From an uncultured Acidimicrobiales bacterium (lineage in GTDB: Bacteria; Actinomycetota; Acidimicrobiia; Acidimicrobiales; Bin134), in NCBI GenBank assembly GCA_951813325.1, contig OX638350.1, forward strand, positions 1,103,029-1,167,028: a stretch of DNA of 64,000 nt. The letters run 5' to 3'. Of this stretch, positions 15,387 through 24,970 are shown piece by piece; the stretch's first letter is position 1; the number at the start of each line of letters is the position of its first letter. The position numbers and the translations under genes are program-made. The notes under the pieces are model-generated. The model saw only the letters and a list, made by a program, of their open reading frames with translations, was not told the origin of the DNA and did no database searches.

Positions 15387-16750
15387 GCGGTGCTAGACGC
15401 GAGCAGGTCAGCGGCCTGGGTTGCGGCACTGTGGCCGCTGGAGAGGGCGCCGTTTACTGACGGGATGCCCATGTAGTCGCCGGCCAAGAACAGGTTGTCG
15501 ATGCGACCGGCAAGCTGGCCGGGGATCTTTGCCACCTCGGCGAGCATCCCGGGCTTGCCCATGCACAGGGCTTCTTCCCAGCGGTATACGCGGTAGAACA
15601 GGCCCTCGTCGTCGCCGGGAAGAGCGGAGCCGGGAGGGGCATTGCGGCGAGCGGCGCCCAGCATCTGGCGCTTCACCTCATCGTCGTCGAGACCGATGAG
15701 CTCTTGGGCCCGGTCGAGTCCGATGAGCATGTCGAGGATGCTCTTGCCCGCAGGCGCGCAGGCCGGCAGGAAGGTGGTCCGGTCCATCAACAGCGGGGTG
15801 TCGTCGTCCTCGGGGTAGAGAGCGCCATGCCATCCGGGAGGCAGCGGGGGCTGGTCGAGGCCGATCACCACCCGGCAGCCGGTGGAGTAGCTGACGGTGC
15901 CGAGCGCGGCGTGAGTCGCTTCCGGCAGGTCGGGGACGAGATCTGAGACCTTCGTGCCGGGCACAGCGCAGATGACCGCATCCGCCTCGATCGTCTCGCC
16001 TTCCACGACGACGCTGGTCGCAGCCCCGTCTTCCACAACGATTCTCCTGGCGGGTGCCGACGGGCGAATCGCATCAGAGCAGGCAGCGCCCAGCGCTTCG
16101 CTCAATGAGCCGATGCCCCGTTCGGGCATGTACACCTTGCCAGCGCTCAGCATCGTTTCTCCGATGTAGGCCCGCATCAGCGCCTGGCCGGCGGGCGCGG
16201 CATCGCCCAAGATCATTTTCAGGGGGCCGCTGAGCGTTACCCGCAGCTTGTGCGGCACTTTGTGCCGATCGAGGTAGTCGCCGTAGGTCTCGTCGTCGTC
16301 GATCTCGGAGAGGCGGCTGTCGCTGGCGAAGCTCAGGTATTCCTCTTGGCGGTACATATGCCGCATCACCTTGGACCCCGCCCGCAGGCCTGAAGGCGAC
16401 AGGAACCCCATGGCCAGGGCCGCGGGCAGCTGCCGTATGAAGTTCCCGAACGATTGTTCGGGCGTCGTTGTTACCCATCGCCCGTTGCGGTGGTGGCCGA
16501 AGATCATCTGGGACTCCACCAGCGGCAGTCCCAACTCCTCGCAGATGCGGAATGCGGTGTCGTAGGTGGCGGTGAAGACGAATGCGCCGTTGTCCACGGA
16601 GAACCCGTCCACCCTCTCGCCGATGCCGCGACCGCCCGCACGGTCCTTGGCTTCGAGCAAAAGGGTAGCAATACCCCGCTTCTTCAGCTCATAGGCGGCG
16701 CTGAGCCCGGCGAAGCCCCCGCCGACGATAACGACCCGCCTGGTGCTCAT
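15383..16750 (-). CDS. FAD-dependent amine oxidase / phytoene-desaturase-like oxidoreductase
   Basis: A 455-residue FAD enzyme beginning at ATG 16750, preceded by AGGGAG. N-terminal Rossmann motif VIVGGGFAGLSAAYEL, then LLEAKDRAGGRG, the GG-motif of the amine oxidase/desaturase family. The C-terminus has NLFLAGDYMGIPSVNGALSS, matching the FAD-closing segment of protoporphyrinogen oxidase and carotenoid desaturase relatives. Candidate roles are oxidation of an amine, carotenoid or porphyrinogen; none can be chosen. It is monocistronic and converges with the 14754 gene. The region upstream of the start (plus-strand 16751-16921) is shared with the divergent KhtT gene. Confidence 0.85.
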   Translation of the reverse strand: MSTRRVVIVGGGFAGLSAAYELKKRGIATLLLEAKDRAGGRGIGERVDGFSVDNGAFVFTATYDTAFRICEELGLPLVESQMIFGHHRNGRWVTTTPEQSFGNFIRQLPAALAMGFLSPSGLRAGSKVMRHMYRQEEYLSFASDSRLSEIDDDETYGDYLDRHKVPHKLRVTLSGPLKMILGDAAPAGQALMRAYIGETMLSAGKVYMPERGIGSLSEALGAACSDAIRPSAPARRIVVEDGAATSVVVEGETIEADAVICAVPGTKVSDLVPDLPEATHAALGTVSYSTGCRVVIGLDQPPLPPGWHGALYPEDDDTPLLMDRTTFLPACAPAGKSILDMLIGLDRAQELIGLDDDEVKRQMLGAARRNAPPGSALPGDDEGLFYRVYRWEEALCMGKPGMLAEVAKIPGQLAGRIDNLFLAGDYMGIPSVNGALSSGHSAATQAADLLASSTA

Positions 16751-16921
16751 GTGATCGGCTCCCTTCTCGCCACCATCGGCCCGTTTTGCCGGCGCTTGCG
16801 CTGAGGCGTTGGCGACTGGTGGACCGATGCGTACTGTACTGCGAACTCCTGGCACCCCCCCGTGGCGCTGTTCTGCCAATATGGCTGTTGTCGCCTCGAC
16901 GACGACTGGGAGGAGAGACCA

Positions 16922-17410
16922 GTGGGAAAGGCAACCGAGACTGATTTGCCCGGTGTGGGGGTTCGCTTCGACCTGGAGACGAACGCTGGCCGCGCCGTCG
17001 GCGTGGTCGTTCATCAAACCGGTCGGCGCGATCTGGTGATCTACGACGAACGGGACATTGACCGCGCCTGCGAGAGCGTGGAGTTGACCGAGGACGAGGG
17101 CCACACCCTCGGTGAGCTGTTGGGCGGCAACCCGGTGCTGGAGCATCTGGACGACGTCGTACACCGCCTCGAGGATCTCGTGATCTCTTGGGTGAAGATA
17201 GACCCGGAGTCCTCTCTTGCCGGGCTCACCCTGGCCGAGGCCGAGCTGAGGGCGCAAACCGGCGCGGGCGTCATGGCGCTCGTCACCGACTCGGGCTCCA
17301 TTCCCATTCCGGGTGGAGCCGACCGCCTCGAAGTCGGCGGCACGGCCGTGGTTGTCGGCGTCCCGGCCGCGGTGAAGGCGGCCACCAAGCTGCTGACCCA
17401 ATCGGGCTAG
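16922..17410 (+). CDS. khtT: KhtT-like TrkA-C regulatory subunit of a K+/H+ antiporter
   Basis: A 162-residue protein, GTG 16922 with GGAGAG upstream. The N-terminal ~70 residues form the strand-rich KhtT domain (LPGVGVRFDLETNAGRAVGVV, RRDLVIYDERD). The C-terminal part is a TrkA-C (RCK-C) domain ending with LEVGGTAVVVGVPAAV, where nucleotide ligands bind. KhtT gates the KhtU antiporter in Bacillus subtilis, responding to c-di-AMP and pH. Only 3 nt separate it from the antiporter gene, strongly supporting a KhtTU pair. The longer upstream reading frame is not used because it lacks family similarity. Confidence 0.87.
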   Translation: MGKATETDLPGVGVRFDLETNAGRAVGVVVHQTGRRDLVIYDERDIDRACESVELTEDEGHTLGELLGGNPVLEHLDDVVHRLEDLVISWVKIDPESSLAGLTLAEAELRAQTGAGVMALVTDSGSIPIPGGADRLEVGGTAVVVGVPAAVKAATKLLTQSG

Positions 17411-17413
17411 CCC

Positions 17414-18640
17414 ATGCACACGGCCAGCGATCTGTTTGTGATCGAGCTCGGGGCGGTGGTGCTGGTCTTGGCCATCGTCGCCCGCCTGGCCCGACGGATC
17501 GGCCTGCCTGCGCTTCCGCTGTACCTGCTGGTGGGACTGGCCCTCGGCGACGGCGGCCTCGTCGAGTTGCCGGCGTCGACGGAGTTCATCGAGGTGGGCG
17601 CTGAGATCGGCGTCATCTTGATGCTGCTGATGCTGGGACTCGAGTTCTCGGCCCACGAGCTGATCGACAACGTGCGACGGTCAACGCTGGCCGGGATCGT
17701 CGACCTAGTCCTCAATTTCCCTCCCGGTTTCCTAGCCGGCCTGCTATTGGGATTCGACCCGATCGTTGCCGTCCTGCTCGGCGGAGTGACCTACATCTCG
17801 TCGTCGGGCATTGTGGCGAAACTCGTCGCCGACCTAGATCGCATCGGCAACCACGAGACATCGGTGATCCTCAGCGTGCTCGTCATCGAAGACCTGGCCA
17901 TGGTGCTGTATTTGCCCATCGTGTCGGGCGTGCTCTTTGGCGGGTCGCTGCTGAGCACCATCGTCACCGTCACCGTGTCATTGCTCGTGGTTATTGCCGT
18001 GCTCGGTGCCGCCTACGTGTTCGGCGACCGGCTGAGCGCCATCGCCTTGAGCCAATCCAGCGAAGCGCTGTTGTTGACCTTGCTCGGCGGCACCCTTCTT
18101 TTCTCCGGCATAGCCGGACGCCTCAACCTGTCAACGGCGGTTGGAGCCTTCGTGGTGGGCGTCGCGCTGTCAGGCGACATCGTTTCCCATGCCCGCGGTC
18201 TGCTGTTGCCGCTGCGCAACCTCTTCGCCGCGGTCTTCTTCGTGTTCTTCGGCCTGCAAGTCGACATTCGCCTCCTCTCCGATGTCGCCGTCGCCGCAGT
18301 GGTCATCGCCGTCGTGACCATCGCCACCAAGTTCGCCACCGGCTGGATCGGAGCAGGACGAGCCGCCATCGGAAAACCCGGCCGGGCCCGTGCCGGAGCC
18401 GCCCTCATCGCCCACGGGGAGTTCTCAATCGTCATCGCCGAGCTCGGCATTACTCGCGAGAGCGACCTCGGAGCGCTCGCCGCTGCCTACGTCATCATCC
18501 TCACCCTCGTCGGCGCGGTGCTCTACCAGTACTCCGACTCAATAACCCTCCGCGCACCGACCAGGAGCGCTCGTCTCCGGCCAGGGACATCCCGCCTGGC
18601 GCTAAGGACTCGCAGGCGTCGACGGTCGCCAACGCGCTAG
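17414..18640 (+). CDS. khtU: KhtU/KefB-type cation:proton antiporter (CPA2)
   Basis: A 408-residue integral membrane protein with 11-12 hydrophobic helices and no C-terminal TrkA-N domain, as expected when regulation is by a separate KhtT. The N-terminal LLVGLALGDGGLVELP and the helix GAEIGVILMLLMLGLEFSAHEL match CPA2 exchangers. The ion-binding region is TYISSSGIVAKLVADLDRIG with LVIEDLAMVLYLP. It exchanges K+ (or Na+) for H+ in the cytoplasmic membrane. The tail after the last helix is a short Arg-rich stretch. Cotranscribed with khtT. Confidence 0.9.
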   Translation: MHTASDLFVIELGAVVLVLAIVARLARRIGLPALPLYLLVGLALGDGGLVELPASTEFIEVGAEIGVILMLLMLGLEFSAHELIDNVRRSTLAGIVDLVLNFPPGFLAGLLLGFDPIVAVLLGGVTYISSSGIVAKLVADLDRIGNHETSVILSVLVIEDLAMVLYLPIVSGVLFGGSLLSTIVTVTVSLLVVIAVLGAAYVFGDRLSAIALSQSSEALLLTLLGGTLLFSGIAGRLNLSTAVGAFVVGVALSGDIVSHARGLLLPLRNLFAAVFFVFFGLQVDIRLLSDVAVAAVVIAVVTIATKFATGWIGAGRAAIGKPGRARAGAALIAHGEFSIVIAELGITRESDLGALAAAYVIILTLVGAVLYQYSDSITLRAPTRSARLRPGTSRLALRTRRRRRSPTR

Positions 18641-18672
18641 CCGCCTTGCCCCGAGCTGGGATTCGGATCGGT

Positions 18673-19473
18673 TTAGCAGGGCTTTGAGGCGCTCTCGACG
18701 TCGGCGAGCAGCGCACGGGCTTCTTTGAGGGTGTCGTCGGGGAGCTTGCTGATGTGTTGCAACCGTTCGGCAAAGTCATCCATGTCGGTCCCGAGTCTGG
18801 CCAAGTTCTGCGTCGCCCGCTTTTCGTTCAGGAACCAGATCCGGGATCTGGCGTACAGCACCTGGAGCAGGCACGAGATGAACCGAGAGATGGCCGACAC
18901 CTCATAGCAGGGGTCAGAACCGAAGTCGGTCTGCTCAAAAATTCCGAGTTGGAAGTGTGCTTCCCATAGGAATCTCTCGATGATTGACGAGCGCAGCGCC
19001 TCCGGATAGGGGTCGGCCAAGCTCTTCAGCTCGCCGAACATCCCTGTGAGGTCGGAAAGCGCCTGGGAGACACCGACCTCGGCCAGAAGGTAGAAGCTGT
19101 GATAGCCCGACGGGTGTCCGACTTGATAGTGCGAGGAGAAGACCCCGCGATGGGCCTCCTCGGCCTTCTGCCTCACGAAGGGAACGTTGCGGTAGAGGAG
19201 GTCGACCTTGAATCCGCCTACTTTCAGCCAGGCCCCACCGTTTATCCACGGCCCCCACTCGCCGGGGGCGACAACGGTGGCTTCTTCGCTCGGGTCGGCC
19301 ACGCTTCGCACGAAGTCCTCGATCCCCGGAACGCTGATCGACTCTTCGTAGTACAGGCCAAAGTCGTAGTCAGATGACTCGGAGTGGGTCCCCCGAGCCC
19401 GCGAGCCACCCAGAACAACACAGGAAACGCCATCGACGTCCGCAAGCTGCTCCGCCAGTTCGGTGATCTGCAT
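18673..19473 (-). CDS. Nucleotidyltransferase domain protein
   Basis: A 266-residue protein with an N-terminal nucleotidyltransferase core. GGSRARGTHSESSDYDFG contains the GS motif and the first catalytic Asp pair (D-Y-D). The remaining ~200 residues are helical, reminiscent of aminoglycoside/lincosamide nucleotidyltransferases, whose N-terminal site is joined to a substrate domain. ATG 19473 is preferred: it has AGGAAC 8 nt upstream. The upstream in-frame ATG 19500 would add nine residues. Possible roles are antibiotic modification or an MNT-type toxin; no adjacent HEPN partner is visible, so an enzyme is more likely. Confidence 0.75.
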   Translation of the reverse strand: MQITELAEQLADVDGVSCVVLGGSRARGTHSESSDYDFGLYYEESISVPGIEDFVRSVADPSEEATVVAPGEWGPWINGGAWLKVGGFKVDLLYRNVPFVRQKAEEAHRGVFSSHYQVGHPSGYHSFYLLAEVGVSQALSDLTGMFGELKSLADPYPEALRSSIIERFLWEAHFQLGIFEQTDFGSDPCYEVSAISRFISCLLQVLYARSRIWFLNEKRATQNLARLGTDMDDFAERLQHISKLPDDTLKEARALLADVESASKPC

Positions 19474-19664
19474 GTGCCTGTTCCTACTCCACTTTGCCAA
19501 AGGCCGCCTTCACGAAGAGGAATGCAACTGGCGATCGGATGATCTGAACCTGACCTATCGAACTATCGGCGGCCGCGTGCGGTTTCAATAGATCTGACAT
19601 TTATGGAAATAGATGTAGAAATACTATTGTTGTATTGGGCAGGGTGTTGCGGTAGGGTGGGGCT

Positions 19665-20054
19665 GTGGAAGTGGTGACGCTGAGCGACTTGGCGCCGATC
19701 CTGGCCGCGGTAGTCGGTCCGATGCTGGCGATCATGCTCGCGATGATGCGCTATCAGCACGTCGACAGCGTCAAGACCCGCAACCTGATGTATGAGCTGA
19801 TCGACAAGAACCGGGAGCTCATCGACAGGAACCGGGAGCTCATCGAGAAATCCAGCCGGGAGAACCGGGGGCTCATCGAGAAGTCGAACCGGGAAACCCG
19901 GGGGCTGATCCGGGAGAACCGGGAGCTGATTGAGAAGAACCACTCGGAACTGACCGGCAGCCTCGGAGAGGTTCGAGAGCGCTTGTCCTACATCGAGGGC
20001 TTTCTGCGGCAATCACCGCTGCCCCCCTCCGAGGGGGACGCTCAAGCAGCCTGA
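19665..20054 (+). CDS. Membrane-anchored coiled-coil repeat protein
   Basis: A 129-residue protein with a hydrophobic helix at ~8-30 (LAPILAAVVGPMLAIMLAMM) followed by a long coiled coil built from near-repeats of NRELIDKN/NRELIDRN/NRELIEKS. The heptad spacing continues to about residue 110 and the tail is short and Pro/Ser-rich. It likely anchors a parallel coiled coil at the inner membrane. The architecture matches that of the protein at 45603-45953 in this window. GTG 19665 is the chosen start; no strong ribosome site is seen. Repeat copies differ, so it is older than the perfect repeat in the other gene. Function unknown. Confidence 0.62.
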   Translation: MEVVTLSDLAPILAAVVGPMLAIMLAMMRYQHVDSVKTRNLMYELIDKNRELIDRNRELIEKSSRENRGLIEKSNRETRGLIRENRELIEKNHSELTGSLGEVRERLSYIEGFLRQSPLPPSEGDAQAA

Positions 20055-20121
20055 AAGCCGTGACTCTCATATGGGTTGCCGGGAATGTTGCAGGGCGAGG
20101 AAGAGATGCTGGCGGTGACGG

Positions 20122-20529
20122 CTACACCATGCTGGTGACGTTGCCTCCGCCGATGGCGACAACTCCGGTGGCGTTTAGTCCGCCAATGGCCACGATGCCG
20201 ATTGAGTTGACCCCGCCCAGCGTGACCAGGCCGATTGCGTTTACGCCGCCCACCGTTACGATGCCCATTGAGTTGACCGCGCCAAACGTCACCAGGCCCA
20301 TCGCGTTCAACAAGCCCAGTGCCGCGATGCCAAGGGCGTTGATACCGGCGATGGCGGCAAGCCCGATCGCATTGAAGCGATTGAGGGCTACGAAGCCAAC
20401 CGTGCACTTCTCCATCGTGGCATCGCCAGACATCTTCGCCCCCAAGAGTGATTCGACTGCTGGTGTAGTACTGGTGTCTACCACATATGCATCGGCGTAC
20501 TCACCGGCGATCCTGCTAGCCTGACCCAT
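20122..20529 (-). CDS. Protein of seven 11-residue N-x-x-G repeats
   Basis: A 135-residue protein whose residues 52-128 consist of seven consecutive 11-residue units of pattern [hydrophobic]-N-[AS]-x-G-[LIV]-[AV]-[AT]-x-[GA]-[GL], for example VNAIGLVTLGG and VNSIGIVAIGG. Residues 1-50 are a more polar leader. The periodicity suggests a solenoid or repeated hydrophobic sheet, possibly membrane-associated; no classic transmembrane helix pattern is seen. Similar repeats occur in uncharacterised bacterial proteins. ATG 20529 lies 4 nt from tRNA-Val and reads away from it. The opposite strand also stays open because of the repeat, but its Pro-rich product looks like a shadow. Confidence 0.6.
   Translation of the reverse strand: MGQASRIAGEYADAYVVDTSTTPAVESLLGAKMSGDATMEKCTVGFVALNRFNAIGLAAIAGINALGIAALGLLNAMGLVTFGAVNSMGIVTVGGVNAIGLVTLGGVNSIGIVAIGGLNATGVVAIGGGNVTSMV
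20146..20376 (-). repeat. Seven tandem 33-bp coding repeats
   Basis: DNA of the 11-residue units of the preceding gene, 7 x 33 bp with moderate divergence between units. The period is exact and in frame, so copy number can change without disrupting the protein. Confidence 0.75.
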
Positions 20530-20532
20530 TCC

Positions 20533-20606
20533 GGGCCGTTAGCTCAGTTGGCTAGAGCACCTGCATGACGCGCAGGGGGTCAGGGGTTCGAGTCCCTTAC
20601 GGCCCA
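20533..20606 (+). tRNA. tRNA-Val (GAC)
   Basis: 74-nt cloverleaf without encoded CCA. Acceptor GGGCCGT pairs with ACGGCCC (20599-20605), discriminator A. Anticodon arm CCTGC-ATGACGC-GCAGG gives GAC for valine. The T arm contains GGTTCGAGTCCC. Confidence 0.94.
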
Positions 20607-20610
20607 CCGA

Positions 20611-21498
20611 ATGGATGTCGTCCAGTCCAGTGATCGTAGGCGGCTGGGCTGGTTGCTCGCCGGGGTGGGCATGCTGTCGGTGTCCACCGATTCGCTGTGG
20701 ATCCGGCTCTCGGAGGCCGACGGTATCGATGTGTCGTTCTGGGTGGCGTGCTGCTCGGTGCCCCTTTACACCGCGCTGAGCCATCGGGTAGACGGCTGCT
20801 GGCCTCTTGAGGCGTTCCGCCGCCACCCGTGGCAGCAGCTGATTATTGGGGCTTTGACCGGGGGCAGCCAACTCTGCTTCGTCATCGCCATCACCCAGAC
20901 CCGGATAGCCAATGTAGTGGCCATCGTGGCCGCAGTGCCGCTGCTGGCCGCGGTGAGCGCCTGGGTATGGCTGAGGGAGCGCATCTCCCGGAAGATGGCC
21001 ATCGCCATCGCCATCACCATGGCGGGAATAGGGGCGATTGTGTCGAGTTCGGTGGGCGAGCCCACCCTCACGGGCGATCTGCTGGGCGTCTTGGCCATTA
21101 TGGGCTTTGCGGTGAGCCTGACCATGTGGCGCCGGTATCCCGACATGAGCCGCTTGGTGGGGCTTTCCATCGGCGGGGTGATGACCGTTGCGGCCCTGGT
21201 GTACTCGGCATCGCCGCTCTCGCTGGATGTTCGGGCCTACCTGTCGATCGCCGCCATGGGCCTGGTGTTCAACCCCTTCGGCCGCTTGGCGCTGTCCAAC
21301 GCCCCCCGCTTCGCCCCGGTGGCCGACGTGGCCCTGTTCTCGCCCATTGAGACGGTGGCCGGCACGATTTGGGCCGCCGCGTTCTTCAACGAGCTGCCCC
21401 GCCCCGTGGCCGCCGTCGGCGCCGTCATCGTCTTGGTCGGCGTGCTCTACGGCACCGTCGCCACCACCCGCTCTAAAGCTTCAACTCTTGCCGGCTAG
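20611..21498 (+). CDS. EamA/DMT-superfamily transporter
   Basis: A 295-residue membrane protein with about ten hydrophobic segments arranged as two EamA halves. The first half includes LAGVGMLSVSTDSLWIR and LIIGALTGGSQLCFVIAI, with TRIANVVAIVAAVPLLAAVSAWVWLRERISRK between helices, a typical EamA join. The second half ends with GAVIVLVGVLYGTVAT. DMT exporters move amino acids, nucleosides or other small metabolites; the substrate is unknown. It begins only 4 nt after tRNA-Val, so it is probably cotranscribed with the tRNA or driven by a promoter within it. Confidence 0.86.
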   Translation: MDVVQSSDRRRLGWLLAGVGMLSVSTDSLWIRLSEADGIDVSFWVACCSVPLYTALSHRVDGCWPLEAFRRHPWQQLIIGALTGGSQLCFVIAITQTRIANVVAIVAAVPLLAAVSAWVWLRERISRKMAIAIAITMAGIGAIVSSSVGEPTLTGDLLGVLAIMGFAVSLTMWRRYPDMSRLVGLSIGGVMTVAALVYSASPLSLDVRAYLSIAAMGLVFNPFGRLALSNAPRFAPVADVALFSPIETVAGTIWAAAFFNELPRPVAAVGAVIVLVGVLYGTVATTRSKASTLAG

Positions 21499-21526
21499 GC
21501 GGCAAGGCAGGCGCGCTTCTGCCCGG

Positions 21527-23383
21527 CTACCGCTGGAGGCGTTTCTTGTTTCGGGCTCGGGTGCCGGATTCGAGGGTTGTCTTGCGGAGGCGGATAGAGT
21601 GGGGGGTGACCTCGATGCACTCGTCGTCGGCGATGAATTCGAGGGACTGCTCCAGCGACAAGATGCGGGGCGGGGTCAGCCGGACGGTGTCGTCAGAAGC
21701 GGCTGCACGCACGTTGGTCTGCTTCTTCTCCCGGCAGATGTTGACGTCCATGTCCTCGGGACGGGGATTCTCACCAGCCACCATGCCTTCGTACACCTCA
21801 TCGCCCGGGGCGACGAACAGCGAAGCCCGTTCCTGGAGGGAGGCCACTGCGTACCCGGTGACCGGGCCCCTGCGGTCGGCGACGATCGAGCCCGAGCGAC
21901 GGGTGCGAATCTCACCCTGCCAGGGGGTGTAGCCCTCGAACACGTTGGCCATCAGGCCGGTCCCATGGGTCTCGGTGAGGAATTCGGTGCGGAAGCCGAT
22001 GAGGCCGCGGGTGGCCACGATGTAGTCGAGCCGGACCCAGCCGGTGCCGTGGTTCGACATGCTCGCCATGGTGGCCTTGCGCCCACCGAGAAGTTGGGTA
22101 ACCGCGCCGACGAAGTCCTCGGGGATGTCGATGGTGAGCCTCTCGGTTGGCTCGTGGAGTTTCCCGTCGATGGTGCGAGTGACCACCTTGGGCTTGCCGA
22201 CGGTCATCTCGAAGCCCTCGCGGCGCATGATCTCCACCAACACTGCGAGCTGGAGCTCGCCTCTCCCCTGGACTTCCCAGGTATCGGGGCGGTCGGTGTC
22301 CAGCACTCGGATCGACACGTTGCCGACCAACTCGCTGTCGATGCGGTTCTTGATGAGGCGGGCGGTGACCTTGTCGCCGTCGAGCCCCGCCATGGGAGAC
22401 GTGTTGGTGCCGATCGTTATGGAGAGGCTGGGCTCGTCCACCATGATGCCGGGAAGAGGAGTGGGGTTGGCGAGATCGGCGAGGGTGTCGCCGATGGTGA
22501 TTTCGGGGATGCCGGATATGGCGATGATCTCGCCGGCGCTGGCTGCCTCGGCGTCTACCCGGTTGAGATCCTCGGTGACGTAGAGATCGGTGACCTTGGC
22601 CGTGGCGATCGTCCCATCGGTGCGGCACCACGCCACGTCTTGTCCTCTCTTGATGGATCCGTGCATGACGCGGCACAGCGCGATGCGGCCTACGTAAGGG
22701 CTGGCATCGAGGTTGGTGACCCGGGCTTGGAGCGCGTGCTCGGGATCGTGTCGGGGCGCGGGAACGGCCATGAGCAGCGTTTCGAACATGGGGCGCAGAT
22801 CGGTGCCCGCCTGCTGTGGGTCGAGCGTCGCAGTGCCTCGGCGGGCGTTGCAGTACACGATTGGGAAGTCGATCTGGTCGGAGGAGGCGTCGAGATCCAG
22901 GAATAGCTCGTATACCTCGTCGACCACTTCGGAAATGCGGGCATCGGGCCGGTCGATCTTGTTAATCACTAGCACGACGGGCAGTTTGAGCCCCAGTGCC
23001 TTGCGAAGGACGAACCGCGTCTGGGGCAGCGGGCCCTCGCTTGAGTCGACCAGCAAGAGGACGCCGTCGACCATCGTCAGGGCCCGCTCCACCTCGCCGC
23101 CGAAATCGGAGTGGCCCGGCGTGTCGACAATGTTGATCTTGATCTCTTCACCGCTGTCGCGGGTGTAGCGGACCGCGGTGTTCTTGGCCAGGATCGTGAT
23201 GCCCTTCTCCCGCTCGAGGTCCATCGAGTCCATGACGCGCTCGGCCACTGTCTCGTTGGACCGGAAAGCGCCGGATTGCCAGAGCATAGCGTCGACCAGG
23301 GTCGTCTTGCCGTGGTCGACGTGGGCGATGATCGCCACATTGCGGAGGTCGGAGCGCGCCGCAAGATTGGGGGTTTGAGCCAT
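21527..23383 (-). CDS. typA: Ribosome-associated GTPase TypA/BipA
   Basis: A 618-residue translational GTPase. G1 [10 protein letters not shown] near residue 21, switch with [14 protein letters not shown]3 [15 protein letters not shown], and G4 [13 protein letters not shown]. The C-terminal half has the TypA hallmarks TVRIDIPE-like [30 protein letters not shown] and the final [22 protein letters not shown] block. Start at ATG 23383 with GAGG upstream; longer versions add unrelated residues. TypA acts on the ribosome in stress and cold adaptation and in 50S assembly. Single gene, convergent with the DMT transporter. Confidence 0.95.
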   Translation of the reverse strand: MAQTPNLAARSDLRNVAIIAHVDHGKTTLVDAMLWQSGAFRSNETVAERVMDSMDLEREKGITILAKNTAVRYTRDSGEEIKINIVDTPGHSDFGGEVERALTMVDGVLLLVDSSEGPLPQTRFVLRKALGLKLPVVLVINKIDRPDARISEVVDEVYELFLDLDASSDQIDFPIVYCNARRGTATLDPQQAGTDLRPMFETLLMAVPAPRHDPEHALQARVTNLDASPYVGRIALCRVMHGSIKRGQDVAWCRTDGTIATAKVTDLYVTEDLNRVDAEAASAGEIIAISGIPEITIGDTLADLANPTPLPGIMVDEPSLSITIGTNTSPMAGLDGDKVTARLIKNRIDSELVGNVSIRVLDTDRPDTWEVQGRGELQLAVLVEIMRREGFEMTVGKPKVVTRTIDGKLHEPTERLTIDIPEDFVGAVTQLLGGRKATMASMSNHGTGWVRLDYIVATRGLIGFRTEFLTETHGTGLMANVFEGYTPWQGEIRTRRSGSIVADRRGPVTGYAVASLQERASLFVAPGDEVYEGMVAGENPRPEDMDVNICREKKQTNVRAAASDDTVRLTPPRILSLEQSLEFIADDECIEVTPHSIRLRKTTLESGTRARNKKRLQR

Positions 23384-23452
23384 TGTGAGCCTCACATGCA
23401 AGTGGCGCCATCCCACAGTGGGATATTGGCAGCGGCGATACTGTTGCAGTCT

Positions 23453-24970
23453 ATGGCGCGACCCAACATTTTAGTGGTGATGGCGGATCAGTTGGCGCCG
23501 CATTTCACGGGTGCCTATGGGCACCCGCTGGTGCGGACGCCGGCGATGGATGCCCTGGTTGCGCGGGGGGCCCGCTTCGATGCGGCGTACTGCAATTTTC
23601 CACTGTGCGCCCCGTCTCGGTTCTCGATGCTGTCGGGCCAGTTGGCGTCGTGCATCGGAGCGTGGGACAACGCGGCTGAGTTTCCGGCATCGATTCCCAC
23701 GTTGGCCCACTACCTTGACTTGGCCGGCTTTCGAACCGTGTTGGCCGGGAAGATGCACTTCATCGGGCCCGACCAGCACCATGGCTTCGCCCAGCGGCTC
23801 AACACCGAGATCTACCCCTCCGATTTCGCCTGGACCCCTGATTGGGACAACGCCGACGAGCGGCTCGACAAGTGGTACCACAATATGGACAGCCTGTCGG
23901 AGGCCGGCCAGGCCTTGGCCACCTACCAGCTCGACTACGACGAGGAGGTGGGGTTCGCGGCTATTCGCAAGCTCTACGACTTCGCCCGCGACAGCGACGA
24001 CCGACCGTTTTTCATGGCGGTGGCGTTTATCCACCCCCACGACCCCTATGTCGCCCGCCCCGAGTGGTGGGATCTCTACGACCACGACGCCATCGACCTG
24101 CCCGATGAGGTGTGGTTGGACTCGCTTGACCCCCACAGCCGGCGCCTCCGCCGCGGGATCCAGGCCGACACCATCGGCTACACCGATGACCAGTGCCGCA
24201 ACGCCCGCCATGGCTACTACGCCAACACCAGCTACATCGACGGGTGGCTGGGAAAGATGGTCCATGCGCTGGAGGAGACAGGCCAGCTCGACGACACGGT
24301 GGTGATCGCCACCAGCGACCACGGCGACATGCTCGGCGAGCGGGGCCTGTGGTTCAAAATGAGCTTCTTCGAGCAGTCGCTTCGGGTTCCATTCATCATG
24401 GCCGGTCCCGGAGTCGCCAACACCACGGTGCCCAACGCCTGCTCACTGCTCGACCTTTTCCCGACCCTTCTGGACATCGCCGCTGACAGCGGATCTCCGA
24501 TAGCGCCAGTTGCCCCGCTGGCCGGGCGCAGCCTGTGGGAGAGCGCCGCTGGGGGCTACGACCCGGCAGATGAGGCCATCGCCGAGTACACCGCCGAGAT
24601 GACCTCCCAACCGATGTTCATGATCCGCCGGGGCCGCTACAAGTACATCCACTGCGACTCTGATCCCTGCCTGCTCTACGACTTGGAGGCCGACCCGCAG
24701 GAACGGGACAACCTGGCCGACGACCCGGCCCATGCCGAGGTGGCCGCCGGATTCGCCGATGAGGTGGGTCAGCGCTGGGACAGCGCCGCTATCCGGGATC
24801 AGGTGGTGGCCTCCCAGCGGGCCCGACGGCTGCTCCATGCCGCTATGAGCAACGGCAGCCGCATCTCGTGGGACTACTCCCCGGCTCAAGACGCGGCCAA
24901 CCAGTACGTGCGCGATCACATGGACTGGGCCGAGGCCGGGGCCCGCAGCCGTTTCCCCGAATTGGCCTAA
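23453..24970 (+). CDS. betC: Choline sulfatase
   Basis: A 505-residue type I sulfatase. The catalytic Cys52 (to be converted to formylglycine) lies in LCAPSRFSMLSGQ, the C-x-P-S-R signature. The N-terminal NILVVMADQLAPHFTGAYGH and the C-terminal tail with RISWDYSPAQDAANQYVRDH are the choline-sulfatase specific ends, and metal-binding DHGDMLGERGLWFKM lies mid-protein. It cleaves choline-O-sulfate to choline and sulfate, providing an osmolyte precursor and sulfur. No transporter, regulator or formylglycine-generating enzyme is next to it. Start ATG 23453 directly precedes the conserved PNILVVMADQ. Confidence 0.9.
   Translation: MARPNILVVMADQLAPHFTGAYGHPLVRTPAMDALVARGARFDAAYCNFPLCAPSRFSMLSGQLASCIGAWDNAAEFPASIPTLAHYLDLAGFRTVLAGKMHFIGPDQHHGFAQRLNTEIYPSDFAWTPDWDNADERLDKWYHNMDSLSEAGQALATYQLDYDEEVGFAAIRKLYDFARDSDDRPFFMAVAFIHPHDPYVARPEWWDLYDHDAIDLPDEVWLDSLDPHSRRLRRGIQADTIGYTDDQCRNARHGYYANTSYIDGWLGKMVHALEETGQLDDTVVIATSDHGDMLGERGLWFKMSFFEQSLRVPFIMAGPGVANTTVPNACSLLDLFPTLLDIAADSGSPIAPVAPLAGRSLWESAAGGYDPADEAIAEYTAEMTSQPMFMIRRGRYKYIHCDSDPCLLYDLEADPQERDNLADDPAHAEVAAGFADEVGQRWDSAAIRDQVVASQRARRLLHAAMSNGSRISWDYSPAQDAANQYVRDHMDWAEAGARSRFPELA

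Noticed and set aside
20060..20524. Plus-strand repeat frame opposite the 11-residue repeat gene
   Set aside because: Its Pro/Thr-rich repeat is a by-product of the 33-bp repeat; the minus-strand product has a more plausible repeat pattern.
21188..22906. 572-codon plus-strand frame across typA
   Set aside because: It is antisense to typA, with low-complexity Arg/Ser/Pro-rich product.
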